Shown piece by piece: positions 1 to 13,100 of a stretch of DNA of 64,000 nucleotides. The DNA comes from Nautilus pompilius. Taxonomy: Eukaryota > Mollusca > Cephalopoda > Nautilida > Nautilidae. The DNA is taken from assembly GCA_018389105.1 (NCBI GenBank), contig JACATO010000604.1:641213-705212 (forward strand), given 5' to 3'. A program made the translations under genes and the position numbers. Under the pieces are notes generated by a model. It was not told the DNA's origin. It ran no database searches and saw only the letters and a program-made list of their open reading frames with translations. How positions within the stretch are numbered: position 1 is the first letter of the stretch; each line of letters opens with the position of its first letter.

Positions 1-987
1 GCCAAAGATGCAGTATGGTTGTGTTGCATGTGCTCAGAATTCTGTGTTGTCTGCTACACTTGAGAATACTTGATAGAATCTCTGGCCCACAGTGAAGATG
101 TTTGATGACAAGTGGCAAATTCCAAGGCTTTCATATGTTATCAATAAAAATGCGAGGTGTCGGAAATGCTGCGTTATGTGAAGGGAAATGAGTAAAGAGG
201 AAGTCAACCAGGATTTAAGAGAAAATAAAGTAGTAAATTGGACAGGGTGTGATAGTAATGTACCAGTTCATCAAAATAACTATGGATGAGGGAATAGTAT
301 TCTAACAGGCCATTTAATTCTTTTTTGTGAGGAAAAAAATCATTTATAACTCAAGAAATAATGCAACTTTACTGCATTCAGGAGAATGCTCTTTTTAAGA
401 AAGTATCAAGAGATTGTGCCCAGCAGTCTTTGTTTACTCAAAGCACTTCCCCTAGCACATCACTTGATGTTACAGAGTTTGAATTACTTCACTGTACATT
501 AAGTGGTATAGATGGTGACAATCCTGTGACTTCTGTCCATACACTTGATGAAATGCCTTCCTTACAGTCTTCTGTAGCCTCTACTTCTGCCACCACAACT
601 CTGCTATATACTCTCCTTTTATCTCAACATTCTCCCTCTAGGCTGCTGTTTTATGCTCATCACTCATGTTTACATTTTTCAATTTTTAAGCTGAGATATA
701 AATGATTTTTTTTTGTTAAGTAAAAATCATATTTCCTTTAAAATTTTTGGTTTTATTGATTTTTTATTTATGTGAATTAATTCTTTTTTAAAAATATACT
801 CCGTTTGTTGGTATTTATATAATGTATAAACGTTGAGGTAAATATAGAGGTGAAAAAATAAAGTTTGAATTCTGATCTATGCAATATCCAATTGACAGAA
901 ATAGGGATCCAAAAATTCCCTTTAAAGTTCTGGGTAATTGAGATCCTTTTGTAACTGAATAATCGAATTTTTTTTTTTTTAATGCAG
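1..987 (+). other. CRYZL1 intron, 5' edge of window
   Basis: No exon could be supported here. The stretch is AT-rich and ends in a poly-T tract and an AG acceptor just before position 988, so it is read as the 3' part of a CRYZL1 intron whose upstream exons lie outside the window. A short open frame at 361-705 is rich in Ser, Thr and Leu and has no recognisable domain; it is not called as a gene. Confidence 0.6.
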
Positions 988-3900
988 TGAAGCTGTTCAC
1001 AGATCCAGAAGACATTGCCTTAATGGAAGAAATGTACAAATATCCCACTCCGCATAAGTATAGCATCATTTCCTGTCTAGGAGCTTCTGGGAAGTGGCTA
1101 ACCTCCCAACATGACTTGCAGGTAGGTTGGCATATGATGTTAGCCAGTGCACTTAATTTACTCCTTAAATTTTTAAAAAATAATAATGTGATAACCATTT
1201 TTATCATTAATTTTGAGGGAATTTTAGTCAGTTTACACTTTTGATATTTTCTAGATATGTATGGGAAACACCCTAATTGTCCTCTCAAGATGCTGAAAAA
1301 TGTCATGTGCATCATAGTTGTGCTTAGTGCTGTATGACGTTTGGTTGTGCATAAAAAAGCTGTATGGTGCTTTTCTGTAACATTCCTCTGGGTTTTGATA
1401 TCACTACTATTTCTACCCACACTTCAAAAGAACAACAAAAAAAAAAACAAGATGGGTCTCAAAAGATGAGCATGATTAATTATTTCCTATATACATTTGC
1501 TAATTTTCTATCAAATTTAGCATTCAAAATGAATCAGACTGTGGACTTGATTTTGAATCTAAGAACCTGACAAATTTTGATGTTATAATTATGTAAATAT
1601 GTCATAAATACTACTACACCAGATAAAATGAGTTCTTGGTAAGTGTTCTAAAAAAGATATGCCACACACGCGCACACACAACACACACACTCTCTCTCTC
1701 TCTCTCCTTCCCTCTGCCTTTTTATCTGCATATCTTTTTCTTTTTAGTTATAACTGCATGATTAAAATCGCAGTGAAGTCTACATATTTGATAATTTTTT
1801 ATTTTTTTAAATTAAGAAATCAAGAGAACTGATATTTTAAGAAACTTTTAATTTTTAAAAAAAAATTTTTTATTTGACTTGACAAGTGCTACATCTTGAA
1901 AGTATTGTACAAAAATGTAGTTTTTAAAACCATTCTTTGATATTACAGCTGGATCCACCAGATTCCAGAGAGCTTTACCTTAGAAATGCCAGCGTCTGTT
2001 TCCTGTTCGAACATATCTGGACCCTGTCTTATTCTCAACATGGACGCTATCAACATATCCTTTTTATTTCAACGAGAGCAAACAAGCTCTTTCCCATTCT
2101 CTAAACTTTAGGGTCTTCAGAAAATTATTCCATAGTGGAATAAGCAATTATCTGATGATGTTTTTTAAAATAATAAAATTCTTTTATACAAAACAGGAAT
2201 TCTATTTAGAATAATTCTAACGTAAAATGCATGTATATTCTATATAGTCATGGATTATTTCCCTTTGAAATATTATTACTGTATTAGCAATTATTAAAAT
2301 GAATTCAATTGTTTCTCTGCTTGTATGGGAGATTTTAGGCCAGTTTCCAAAATGTCTATTTAATGTTATTTTGTTTAGGAATTCTATGATGAGTATCAAA
2401 GCAATTTTTACATTTATATGTTAATTTGTGTAGTATAATGAGAGGAAAATCGTGTAATCAAATTTCTCAATACATGAGCTTGGTTCAAATTATTCCTGCA
2501 GTGCTTTATTCTTTTTCTTGTGGCTGAATTGGTTCATCTCTGCTGTCTTGCTCAGCTTACATTACTACCTAACGTTTCCTGTAAAATGGCTGATTCCTGC
2601 CATTTTGAATAAATTACAGTATAATGCAACGGGATCATTGTAGTGGTTAGAATTATTTTACTTGGGAGTTGATAACTGTAATATTGGTGATGCTCACTCA
2701 TGGCCAGTAGAATCGCCATGGGAAGAAATGTCTGTAATTGGTTCCTGTCTAGGTAACAGAATATTTCAACAGTGAAACTGATTCATTAGCAGGAAGACAC
2801 AAAGTAAAAAGGAATATACATATTCTTCATTTTGCAAACGTGCTGATACACTTTTTATTACCTTCTAATTACGCAGAATTTTATATAAAAACTGTTTCTT
2901 TAACACTCCTTAGACATTCTCTCTGATGCTGTGGATAAACTAGACAGAAGCATCTTGAGGTAAGCTGCCTGGAAAAACAGATATAAAAGATGAAGTTCAT
3001 GCTGTTTCAATGGAGCATCTTTAAACGAAAGAGTCTGTCTTTTCTTTCTATCACTTATTTTTACAGAACACACCTAACTATATTTGGATAGTTATGCAAC
3101 ACCTCCACACCTACACAAACAGTTTACATGTGTTTTTAAAATTCTATTTTGGTAATAGAAAACATCATGCAGGAATCATTGTTCTAGTGATAGGAGGGAA
3201 AGTGAAACATCCAAAAATTCATTTCACTGTTATACCATAAAGTTACTTCTTGTAGTCAGTTGCTTATATCTCACAACCTATAACATTTGTGTTGATTGAA
3301 GGAAGTGTGCATACACAGGGAGTCATGAGGAATACATTTTTAGAGTTTGCAGGTTTTCCTACTGATACCACTCGCAGTATATTATGTTGTACTGAAATGA
3401 CCATGTTAGTTTTAAAAATGTTTCTTCTGAAATCAGTGTATAACTGCAGCAGAAAACAGTAAAAATATGAGACACCAATATATTGAAACGAAATTCTGTT
3501 GACATTTTTCCGAATTGGTTTAACATTTATGTCTGCTGCCATTCTCAGTGACAACTTGCAAACAGCACAACGTACATGTGACAGAATATTGTGGACAGCA
3601 AGACTGCGTTGCTGGATACTGACACGCTTTTTTCAGGATGAAGGGTGCCACAAAACCATCCTCTCATTACTTTCGTTGACATAGAAAAACCTTCCTCAGC
3701 AACCATGGAGAGAAGCTCTGTTACAGGCATCTCTATGGATAAATTGACACGCGTGATGAATCTTTAAGCTTGTATACTGAGGAAAAACCATCAGGGTAAC
3801 AGCAATATGTATCTATGATAAGGGGAAGGGATTCAAACCAAGGTTGACTGGACTATTGGTTAGAATTTTATTCTCAGTGGAAATTTCAGTGCCATAGAGA

Positions 3901-4394
3901 CAACATTCATCCAAATGAGTGTTAATGTGGTGCCTCCAGCTGGCAACGCAAGGTGACATTTTCGGGAGGAAAAAACAGCAACAATTTTAGCATGAGCTTC
4001 CATCTCCATGTTTGTGTGTTTATTCTTTCAATTTAAACTTATATTCAAGGATACAATAATATACCTGGTCTAGCAACCAGTGTTACATTATTATAATATA
4101 TATTTAAAATTTGTAAGATAGACAGAATTTACTGTTGAGGGAAATAAATTATTTACTTCAAAATAGCCTGTTAATCATTATGGGGTCTATAAGTAGCCTA
4201 TCACAACAAAGATCATGGGTCTATACTTGAAATGCTATAACAAGATTCTGTCTCCTTTTTGCAGACCAAAGATTTGCAAAGTTGTCACATTGGACAATGC
4301 AGTGCAGGCATTAGAGTCTCTGGCTGACCAGCGGATAGGGAAGATTATTGTTCAGATGGGATCCAACTATGACAGTAAAAACTGTTTAAATTAA
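988..4394 (+). CDS. CRYZL1: Quinone oxidoreductase-like protein 1 (CRYZL1-like), 3' part
   Basis: Four coding exons are seen: 988-1121, 1949-2054, 2914-2959 and 4265-4394 (stop at 4392). They join in frame to give VKLFTDPEDIALMEEMY at the start, LQLDPPDSRELYLRNASV in the middle, and a tail ending SNYDSKNCLN. The LQLDPPDS string, the block around FLFEHIWTLSYSQHGRYQHIL and the RPKI region match my recollection of the C-terminal third of CRYZL1, a zinc-independent medium-chain dehydrogenase/quinone oxidoreductase relative. Its cellular substrate is poorly known. The catalytic and cofactor-binding N-terminal part lies outside the window. Introns 1 and 3 here are GT-AG; intron 2 starts ATATCC and ends AG, a U12-type pattern. 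The exon at 988 starts in phase 1. Poly(A) signals follow within 70 bases. The gene appears intact over the visible part. The family call is from pattern recognition, not a search. Confidence 0.8.
1663..1708. repeat. (CA)n/(CT)n microsatellite
   Basis: A compound simple repeat of CA followed by CT dinucleotides inside a CRYZL1 intron. Confidence 0.9.
2055..2913 (+). other. U12-type (minor spliceosome) AT-AG intron of CRYZL1
   Basis: No GT donor lets the upstream exon (ending at 2054, codon CAA C) join the downstream exon. The sequence right after 2054 is ATATCCTTTT, the U12 5' splice-site consensus. TTTCTTTAAC at 2895-2904 is one base away from the U12 branch-point consensus TTTCCTTAAC and lies about 10 bases from the terminal TTAG at 2910-2913. 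Joining C to AC ATT CTC gives His-Ile-Leu in frame, which fits the family. Using AC at 2915 as the acceptor would give an early stop, so AT-AG termini are preferred. Confidence 0.8.
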
Positions 4395-4405
4395 TTTATT
4401 TGGAA

Positions 4406-4462
4406 AATAAAAAATAAAACAAAATGTCACCATATTGTATATAAAACAGAATTATCAATAAA
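4406..4462 (+). terminator. CRYZL1 poly(A) signals
   Basis: AATAAA hexamers lie at 4406-4411, 4413-4418 and 4457-4462, 12-63 bases after the stop codon. This implies a very short 3'UTR. Confidence 0.6.
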
Positions 4463-5228
4463 ACTATTAAAAAACAAAAATGTTTTGTAATGCATTGGTG
4501 TAAAAGTTTATTTAAGGATCTAGATTTTTTTTAAAATCTCTAGCACTGGAAATAAATCAAAAGAGCTGCTGAAGGTAGGATTATTTATTTATTTTTTAAT
4601 ATGATGGGAAGAGAATTTTAAAGGTAATCTTTACATTGCTTATTGTGCAGCAAAGTCAATAAGTGGAGTACATTATCCCATGTCTTTGAAAGGATGTGAG
4701 CAGCTGCTTATAAATGAGTATTACTGGTAGATCCCGAAATTGAAGGGTTAACTGATGTACAAGAAAGGTAACTCCTATTGCTTTAAGTTAACCTTTTGAA
4801 TTATTTGTAGTAAACAAGAGTTGTGATTGCTGAGAATTCCTTTCTTGATTAGATTTTAAAACACTTGCTAAATCACCCTTTACTAAAACTTATTAATGTA
4901 GATACTTTAAGGAAACTTTTGTGACTCTGATTAGCTGGATTTAAAATCTACCTTTTTAATGTATTTGTTAATTACACTGGTCAACAAAATTAAATGTATC
5001 ATACTCATTATGAATGCAAACCAACTTTTTTAGACTAATTTTTCATGCTGATTTCAAAATTTCACTCCATTTGTATGCAGCACGTATCAATTTTTCAGTA
5101 GATACATGCAAATATTTACATATTTGTAATATGAAAAATTAACGTACAAATAAGGACATAAGGAAATGAGTTTATTGAGTTAAATCATCACTATCATTCT
5201 ACAAAGAGTGAATACACAAAAAAATTGG
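4463..5228. other. Intergenic, AT-rich, no feature seen
   Basis: No exon, RNA gene or clear repeat is visible between the CRYZL1 3' end and the repeat-encoded relic at 5229. Confidence 0.5.
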
Positions 5229-6268
5229 TCAGACAAAACAGACAAAGTTAGAAACAACAGAGTTAGAAACATTGTGAGTTGGATTTCTGCGGTGTTCCTG
5301 ATCTGGTTGATCACGGTAAAGTGTCCAGCAGTAGTCAGCCAGCATACTGTCATTCCAGAAGCCTTGGTACCGTTTCCTCCATAGCACTAATGTCCTGGTG
5401 AAATCTTTCACCATGTTCATCAGACACTGCTCCAAGGTTATCTGCGAAGAAATCCAGATGGGAGTCCAAGAAGTGAACTTTCAGTGACATGTGACAACCC
5501 ATTGCTGAGTAACATTTCAGAAGATTATTGATGCCATCCTTGTAGTCCATTGCCTTCTTGTTGCCCAAGAAATTCTCACAGAACCAATTGAAAGCATTCC
5601 AGGCAGGCAGTTCCAGTTCATCCAGTGTTGTCTTGAAGTTGACATCTTTGAGTACTTCTCTAATTTGGAGTCCAACAAAGATACCCTCTTTCAACTTCGC
5701 CTGTGTGATTTTGGGAAACTTTTCTACAATATACTCAAACCCTCTGGCATTTCTCTTCCTTAGTGTCTTTACAAACTTTCATCAGTCCAAGCTTTATGTG
5801 CAAAGGAGGCAATAGGACATTACATGGATCTACAAGAGGTGTATTCTTGACGCTAGATAGTCCTGGCTGGTATGATGTTCTTGTCTGCCAGTTTGATTCC
5901 GAATAATGTCTGTCAGTTGCCCGACTATCCCATAGACACAAGAAACAACAGTATTTTGTGAAACCTGACTGCATTCCCATTAACATTCCAATGACTTTTA
6001 GATCTCCACATATTTTCCATGAGTATCTTTCATAAGCAATGGCATGAAGTAAAAGTTCCATATTCTCATATGATTCATGAAGATGAACTGAGTGTGCAAT
6101 AGGAATGGAGGGCTTCAAATTACCATTATGGAGAAGTATGGCTTTTAAACTTCGTCTTGAAGAGTCGATAAACTGGACAATTTGAGATGTTGAAATACCT
6201 ATTTCATCAGACAAAACTTGATTGGTTAATTTAAGATGATGAAATATTGCATCTGAACTATGCAGCAA
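5229..6268 (-). pseudogene. Frameshifted repeat-encoded protein (GERFHQD / ADYCW family)
   Basis: Three overlapping minus-strand frames belong to one protein broken by two frameshifts. Reading 6268 downward: KYCCFLCLWDSRATDRHY, then LLPPLHIKLGLMK; a shift near 5785; then KEGIFVG, MGCHMSLKVHFLDSHLDFF and SDEHGERFHQDISAME; a shift near 5400; then KRYQGFWNDSMLADYCW. This signature recurs as high-copy hypothetical proteins in many arthropod, nematode and mollusc genomes (my recollection) and is probably transposon-borne. The Cys pair (CFLC) and spaced Asp/Glu residues would fit a DDE-type transposase, but I cannot assign a superfamily. No terminal repeats were found. It is called a decayed copy because of the two frame breaks and the missing ends. 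Confidence 0.65.
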
Positions 6269-6628
6269 TGAAAATGTAGTTTATTTTAAAGGTATGTTCC
6301 ATGATGTAATGAAATACATGCATAGACGTCATTAATTGGAATTTCTATATAATGCATGAGCTAAAACCAAAAAACTTTCTCATCTTGAAAACTGTACATG
6401 ATGTCAAAAAAACCAATTGTATATTTGAAATCAGCATTAAGAACTACACTAAGTACACCTTGGCATATGCTTGATGGAAAATACTTGTTGAACCAGTGTT
6501 ATTTATCTTTTTAAGATAAAGTATTCCGACATAAGACATTATTAAACAAATTCCAGATCCTACTGAGAGAGCGCGCGATCTTGCAGTTAAATGTTTTATG
6601 AACATGTGTAATTTTAATAAGATCCCTG

Positions 6629-6682
6629 CATCATCATCATCATCATCATCATCATCATTATTATTATTATTATTATTATTAT
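6629..6682. repeat. (ATC)n(ATT)n microsatellite
   Basis: About nine CAT/ATC units run directly into about nine ATT units. The tract lies between the repeat relic and LAS1L. Confidence 0.95.
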
Positions 6683-7118
6683 CACCAAGGAGCCAAGCCA
6701 TTGTGGGATTACAGAAACGAGGGTCGCTTAAGAGCTGTAATCCTTTCATAGAATAACCAACAAAGAACTGGTGGACTTTGGTTCATATTTACCATCAGTT
6801 TTACAAAAATCTCTTGTCCGATATTGGTGAATTAGAATGAAGGGATTTAGTAGTGAATAATTACAATCAATTTTTTTTTTTTCTGTGTCGTACTGCATTT
6901 AACAACAAAAGCAAAAACCATGGAAACCACGGAGCCGACCGATAATTAATGCAGATTTATTTTTGTCGATTTATTCAGAAAGATAATAATTTTTAAAAAA
7001 ATCGCTATTATATGTAAATTATCATTATTTTTTTTTTGCAGTATTTTACGCTGAGCAAATAATCTATTAACTGCGGAAGAGATGCCTGAGATTCACTGCA
7101 GTACTCTACCGAGACAAG

Positions 7119-10100
7119 ATGTCTCTACCGATCGAAGTTCCGTGGTTTAGTCTGTGAGTGCAAACGCTAGCGCTTCGTGCAAAAAGTTATTCCACCATTT
7201 TTCTTGTTTTCGTCGCTTACTGATTCACTCCGGTAATCGGCCGAGTGGGTGCACACGGAGTCTTTTTTATTGCGGCGCACGCGCTACGAATGTTGGCAAC
7301 GATTTGCTCCCAGACTTAAGCTCCACGAGTTTGTTCTTCTTATGTACTTTTACTAGCGGTAACTCCCCCCTACTAATAGTAATGGTAAACTCCCCCCCTA
7401 CTAACGTAGGCGACTGGGTAACTAACGAATCTCCCCCCCCCTCCCCCTACTAGAGTAATGGTAACTCCCCCCTACCTAATGGTAACCAAATAGTAATGGG
7501 TAACGCTCCCCCCTACTAATAGTAATGGTAACTCCCCCCTACTAATAGTAATGGTAACTCTCCCCCTACTAACAGTAATGGTAACTCTCCCCCTACTAAT
7601 AGTAATAACAGTAATGGTAACTCTCCCCTACTAACAGTAATGGTAACTTCCCCCTACTAATAGTAATGGTAACTCCCCCCTACTAACAGGGTAACTCTCC
7701 ACTAACAGTCCCCCTACTAATAGTAATAACAGTAATGGTAACTCTCCTCTCCCCCGTTTCTGTTCCTAGACTAGAAACTACAGCAAACGTGTTAACATTG
7801 AATAATAACACTATTTCGGAGGCCAGTTTCTAGTTTTTTTGGAAGGTTGGATGGGTACAACTGATTTTTCAGTAATAGTATGGAACAGTCTGCCTAGTAG
7901 TCAGGTATAATGAGATAGATACATGGCTTTATTTTTTTTAAGTCCCCCCCCCCTCTCTCTCTCCCCCCTATACTCTGCATTTGATGCTGACTAAGGACAC
8001 TTCTTAGCCGGAATAGCTCTGACGACTACTTAGATCTGTAGGTGCTGAGGATAGAGTGAAAACTAAGCTGGTGTTGTGTTGTAGAGCTTAAAAAATCAGC
8101 TTGGTGTGGCTTGTAAATGTTTTTAGTGTGTGTTAATCGCGTGGTTTTAAATTTTTTTGTTTTTTTAAAAAAAACAAACTATGCTAGCTCATAATGTTTT
8201 ACTTTTGCTAATAAATTCATTGGGGAAACTTGCTTTTAAAATGAGTCGTCAAAGGGGCACATTGAATTAATTTGGTAGTTACTACATTTGAGGTTCTTGG
8301 CTTGTGCAAAGGACTCCAAAGAAGAAAAATGGCTATTGCTTCAATTCAAAATTGGTTAATACCATCACTGGTGATTTTATTCCACTCATTAACATTTTTA
8401 TTGCTAAATATATATGTATATATACTGATATCTAACCATGCTTGAATCTGAACCAATTTTTTATTATGACTTATTAATATTAGTGCCTTTAGGAAATCTA
8501 TCTTTGTCCACACTCAAAATCCCTAATTGTTTTTGGGGATTTTATATATGTTCCTGAAGAGTTTGTTTGTTTTTCTTTTCCTTAACTCTGTAGGTTAGGA
8601 AAAAAACTATTAATTTAAAACAGTTGTAGTGAATTAATCTGACTTTGTCACCTATTATTTATTGTTTTGCTGCTGCAGGCCACAAGTTGTGGCCAGGATT
8701 CATAATCATTGAAAAGACCCAGCACTATGGCCTGCCGAACTTGTAAAACAGCCACTTTGATTCGTTAATAGCAATTTTTTTATTACATAACTTGACCTTA
8801 CCAAAATTACCACTTTTATGTGCTTTACATTGAGAAAACTTAGCAGTGAAACAATTAGATTAAAATTGTTTTCAGGTTTAGTGAAAAATAGTATAGTAGT
8901 AATTTGGAAATGTCAAGCTGTAGTCAGTTGTATTTACTGCTGTCACCCTATCCAACTTGTTCTCTTTCATGTGCATAAGTTTTTTTAAAAAAAAATGAAA
9001 AGTGCTTCTGTATATTTATTTTCCACTTTTTTATTAGTGGTAACTTTTTAAAAATATATAGCTTTATCCAACTTTACCTTTTGTGTGAGCATGCATATTA
9101 TCATCTGAAAAATAACAAAATTAAAAGCATTAGTGTTTTTTCTTTAATTTTAAATTTGAGTTAATTTCGTATTAAAATTTTTGCTACTTTAGGTGGAATT
9201 GTTTTTAAATTTAAAAATGTCTTGATTCCTTTGTATTATTTGTACATATAAAGAAAAATTTGTTAGAATTGAACCTTATCACACGATATTAATTATAGTT
9301 TGCAGTTTAATTTCCAACTTTGTGTGAAGTATAACGTTTACATACAGAAGACATTGGCTGTAATAACAGCATCACGTTAAAATTCATGACAAAATTTGTG
9401 AGTTTTTGCTTCATTCACAGGTCACTGATCTGAGCAAGTGAAGTGCAGTGGAAGGATTAGAGCTAGATGTCTAATATGGAGTTTTAAACAGTCTATGAAA
9501 GAGCTTAGTATATGTTAATGAGCAGTTTTTTTGTTGATGGGTCAGTCTTCTGCGTCTGAGAATCTTGTTGTGATGTAACACTGCATTTTGAACTTTGCTT
9601 TTATCTTTATTCAGTTGTGAATTTCAAGAACTCTACCGGGAATTGTACAGCAATGATGTACAGAAACAGAAGCATGCTTTGAGCAGGGTCACTGCCTGGC
9701 GGTGCAGGTAGGTAATCCAATTTTCCACCAGGTTTTGTGGGATCAGAAGAGAGAGACCAGTTTTTTTTGTTTTGTTTTTGTCGAATTTTTAAAATCAATA
9801 GTACCTACTATGCATTGCCAATGGTTTGCATTGCATTTTAGAAAGTATGTAATTTCATTTAACTTGGGTTTCAAATTTGAAAATTTTCCAGTAATTTTTG
9901 TTGTTTTAGATTTTTTTTGTTTTTAATGAAATTTCGTTAAGTCCTTTGGACTTTATTCAATCTTTCTTTCTTTTCTTTTTTTTTTTAAAGCATCAACAAA
10001 AACCTTGTTTTCTAACTGAAGATAGACTGACATATTGGGTTTTACTTAACGATATTAAAATTACTAAACAGTTTTCTTTGTAATAGGTTTAATTCTTGGA

Positions 10101-13100
10101 GTTTTAAAGCATAACTCTAGATTGATTTTATTTTTTCAAAATAATAATTCTCATTAGTGTAATTTACAATGGCTTTGCAAAACCAATTATCTACTTGTAT
10201 GAGCAAATTTGCTGTAATTTCCTGGCAGCTGACCCCCTGTGAAGGCTCAAAACAATGTCTTAATAATGGACTTGAAGTACAATACAACAAAGTCAAATGA
10301 AAAAGTGTTGTTTTTTAATATAGTGAAAAGGTAATTTAATAGGGATAAACACTAGCTCACTTTTCACATCAGGCATTCTCTGAGTTCCTCATTGCACTCA
10401 GAATGGAGAGAAACCTACGTTGTTTTTTTAATTGTCATGTGTTCTTTTGAGGGGATTTTCTTGTAATAGCTGGATAGGCGTTGCTAGTTTTCCATTGCAT
10501 AACTAGGCAAGAAACTAACCTGAAACAAAGTAGAGGACCAAAGTCGATCACCTAATTTCATTGCAACAATTTGAGTGACCAAAAAATTTTGGTTGCTGTG
10601 GACAGATGCAAAGTATTTACTAGCTGCCTGTTTATCTCCTTTTATTAAACCCAAGAACATTTTGATAAAGTGGGCTGGTATTCCCTTTGCATTAAGGCAC
10701 ACACAAGGTGATAGAGCAGACTCTTCCCTTAAAATGCAGGAAATTGTTATTTTTTGCTTGAGTTATCAAAATTGTTCTGGAAAAGCATATACCCCTCTCT
10801 TGACTTTCTAACGAGTGGGTCTGAGTATTGCATGAACATTTGACTGGGTGGGAAGAGATTTTTGGTTGGCCAGTCCGAATGATCAAAATAGAACCTTGCA
10901 GCTCTTGATGATTTGCTATTTTGTGAATATGGTATGATGTTGCAACATGTGATAACTGCTAGTAGAACAATTACCATTGCTGTTAACTGCCAGATATTTT
11001 TCATGTTTTTAATGGAAGATGTACTCGGAGGTATGTCCAACAGTTATTTTCTCAGTTGTAGTTAAGGTTGGAATTTTAACAAAGAAAATGTCGTTTTTGT
11101 AATCATACTGGATAAAAAGTATTTTTGAATTTTTTTTTTTTTTTAAATTTCAGATGCAAATTTATTGAGGTGTCAATTGAATGTACAGCCACACTAATAG
11201 ATACCATGATTGCCTACAGCTCTGCTATGAATACTAATACACCCTCTGAAAGTGACCGCATGCTTAGGATAAATTTTGGATATGCTCTGAGCAAGTAAGC
11301 TTCTCTCTCTCTCTCTCTTGCTGAGTTTTGTAGTCTGTAGTATTTGAAGATGTAGTCAGTATTGTCACATGCTGATGAGTTTTCTATTCAGTCTTCTAAA
11401 GAAATTGATGCAGTCAGCTATTTATGTTAATAAATGCCTGAATACAATGGATATTAATAGATGTTTGTTAAAGTAATGATATTCTAGTAAAACAAACTTA
11501 GTGCCTACACTCTGGTATAACATGTCTATCAGTACGGTTTCTGTGGGTAGTGGCAGTTAAGGCCTAACAAAAGAATGTGTGCTGAGAATGCTCTTAGAAA
11601 TATTCCTGTTTTTTTTTAAATAAATAATGAAGAAAGGCAGCCAATAAACAGTGATTTTACAGTAGTTTACTTTGGTCAAGAGCTGTGATGAACAGTTTGA
11701 GGGTTCTGTTTGTCACATCTTATAGTTGGAAAGGACGTGGCCTCAGATTAGTTAAGGAAAGGCCTTTCCCGTTTTTTTAATCATTGCCAATAATAACATT
11801 TTGTATGTGTTTATAGAGTATTGTCCTTGACAATAAATGCTGGACTACTAAACATAATGGCTGCTGAATTTTGCTCTTGACAGGTTTGTTAACGACATCA
11901 CAGAAACACATCAGAAACCTCATGGCAATAAAACACTACAAGTAGTTGGGAAGTATGTACGTATCTTTTTCATGTTTTGTTTTTTAAAAAATTCCCCATA
12001 CATTTAGTTACAATATGTCAGAGCCTACACAGTAGAACTAACAACTTGGCACTATAAGTTTAAACCTTATTCTGTTCATTTTTTTAAAAAAGAAACAATT
12101 TTTTTTTTTTTTTGTCTGTAAACTGTTTTTATCAAAAAAAAAATATGTTGGTAAGATTTTAATTTTTGTTCTTCAAACAGCTTGGTATTCCTGAATGGCT
12201 GATCACATTGAGGCATGAAATAGTCCATGGCGAACTTCCATCTCTTGAGTTTCTCTTCAAAGGAGTGACCTGGGCTGTCAAATACCTGAAAGTAAGTGTT
12301 GGTCTATCTTACCTCTGAGTGGCTGTCAAATATCTAGCTTAAGGGAAGTAACTGTGTGCGACTTGCAGCATTTGATTACCTCATGAATGAAGAATAAACA
12401 AGTAAATAAAGTAAAGTTTGAATAAAAGCTGCCACATAAAATTTAATTTTCAATTTTTCTAGAAGCAAAACAATAAATTTAAACAGCAAAATTCCATATT
12501 TGAAAAAGTTACTCAACATTCAAAGGGAATAAGCAGGATTTAGTATGTTTAAGAACTGTATTGTTGTGAGCTACGATTAAAATAAAAAAAGCAACTTTAT
12601 ACTGTAATATATCTCTGATGCATTATCCAGTTTACATTGAAATCTAATTCTCTACCAAACGTGAACTGTCCGAGTTTATTATAAATATTTAAAAAATCAA
12701 GATTAGCGTTAACAGTAAGATCAAGTATCATTTGAGTAGCAAACCTACCTAATATTTAAGCAAATTTCAGTTTAATATTCTCAGCATTTAATATTACTAA
12801 TTTATTGTTGGTTGTAAGATTGATAACACATTCTTTAATAGATTTTATTTGTGACTGTATTTAGACCTCCTCATGCTACATTTTAAAATTTTTTCTAAAT
12901 GTTACTATTTCTAAAATGCTGCAAAAATAAAGTTTTATGTGATGAAATTAAATAATAAACTGCTAATAAAATGTTCTGCTCTGAGGAACAAATTTTAAAA
13001 ACTCAGTTTAATCTTGTACTACTCAATGGGTGGCTAAGGTTTTGATGATAAACAGTCAGAGTTCAAATCCCAGTCGGAATTGGCTTGGCTTGGTTTGGTA

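Noticed and set aside
361-705. 114-residue open frame
   Set aside because: Low-complexity Ser/Thr/Leu composition, no domain, inside a CRYZL1 intron.
2055-2915. AT-AC reading of the CRYZL1 intron
   Set aside because: Ending the intron at AC (2914-2915) puts a stop three codons later; AG at 2912-2913 keeps the frame.
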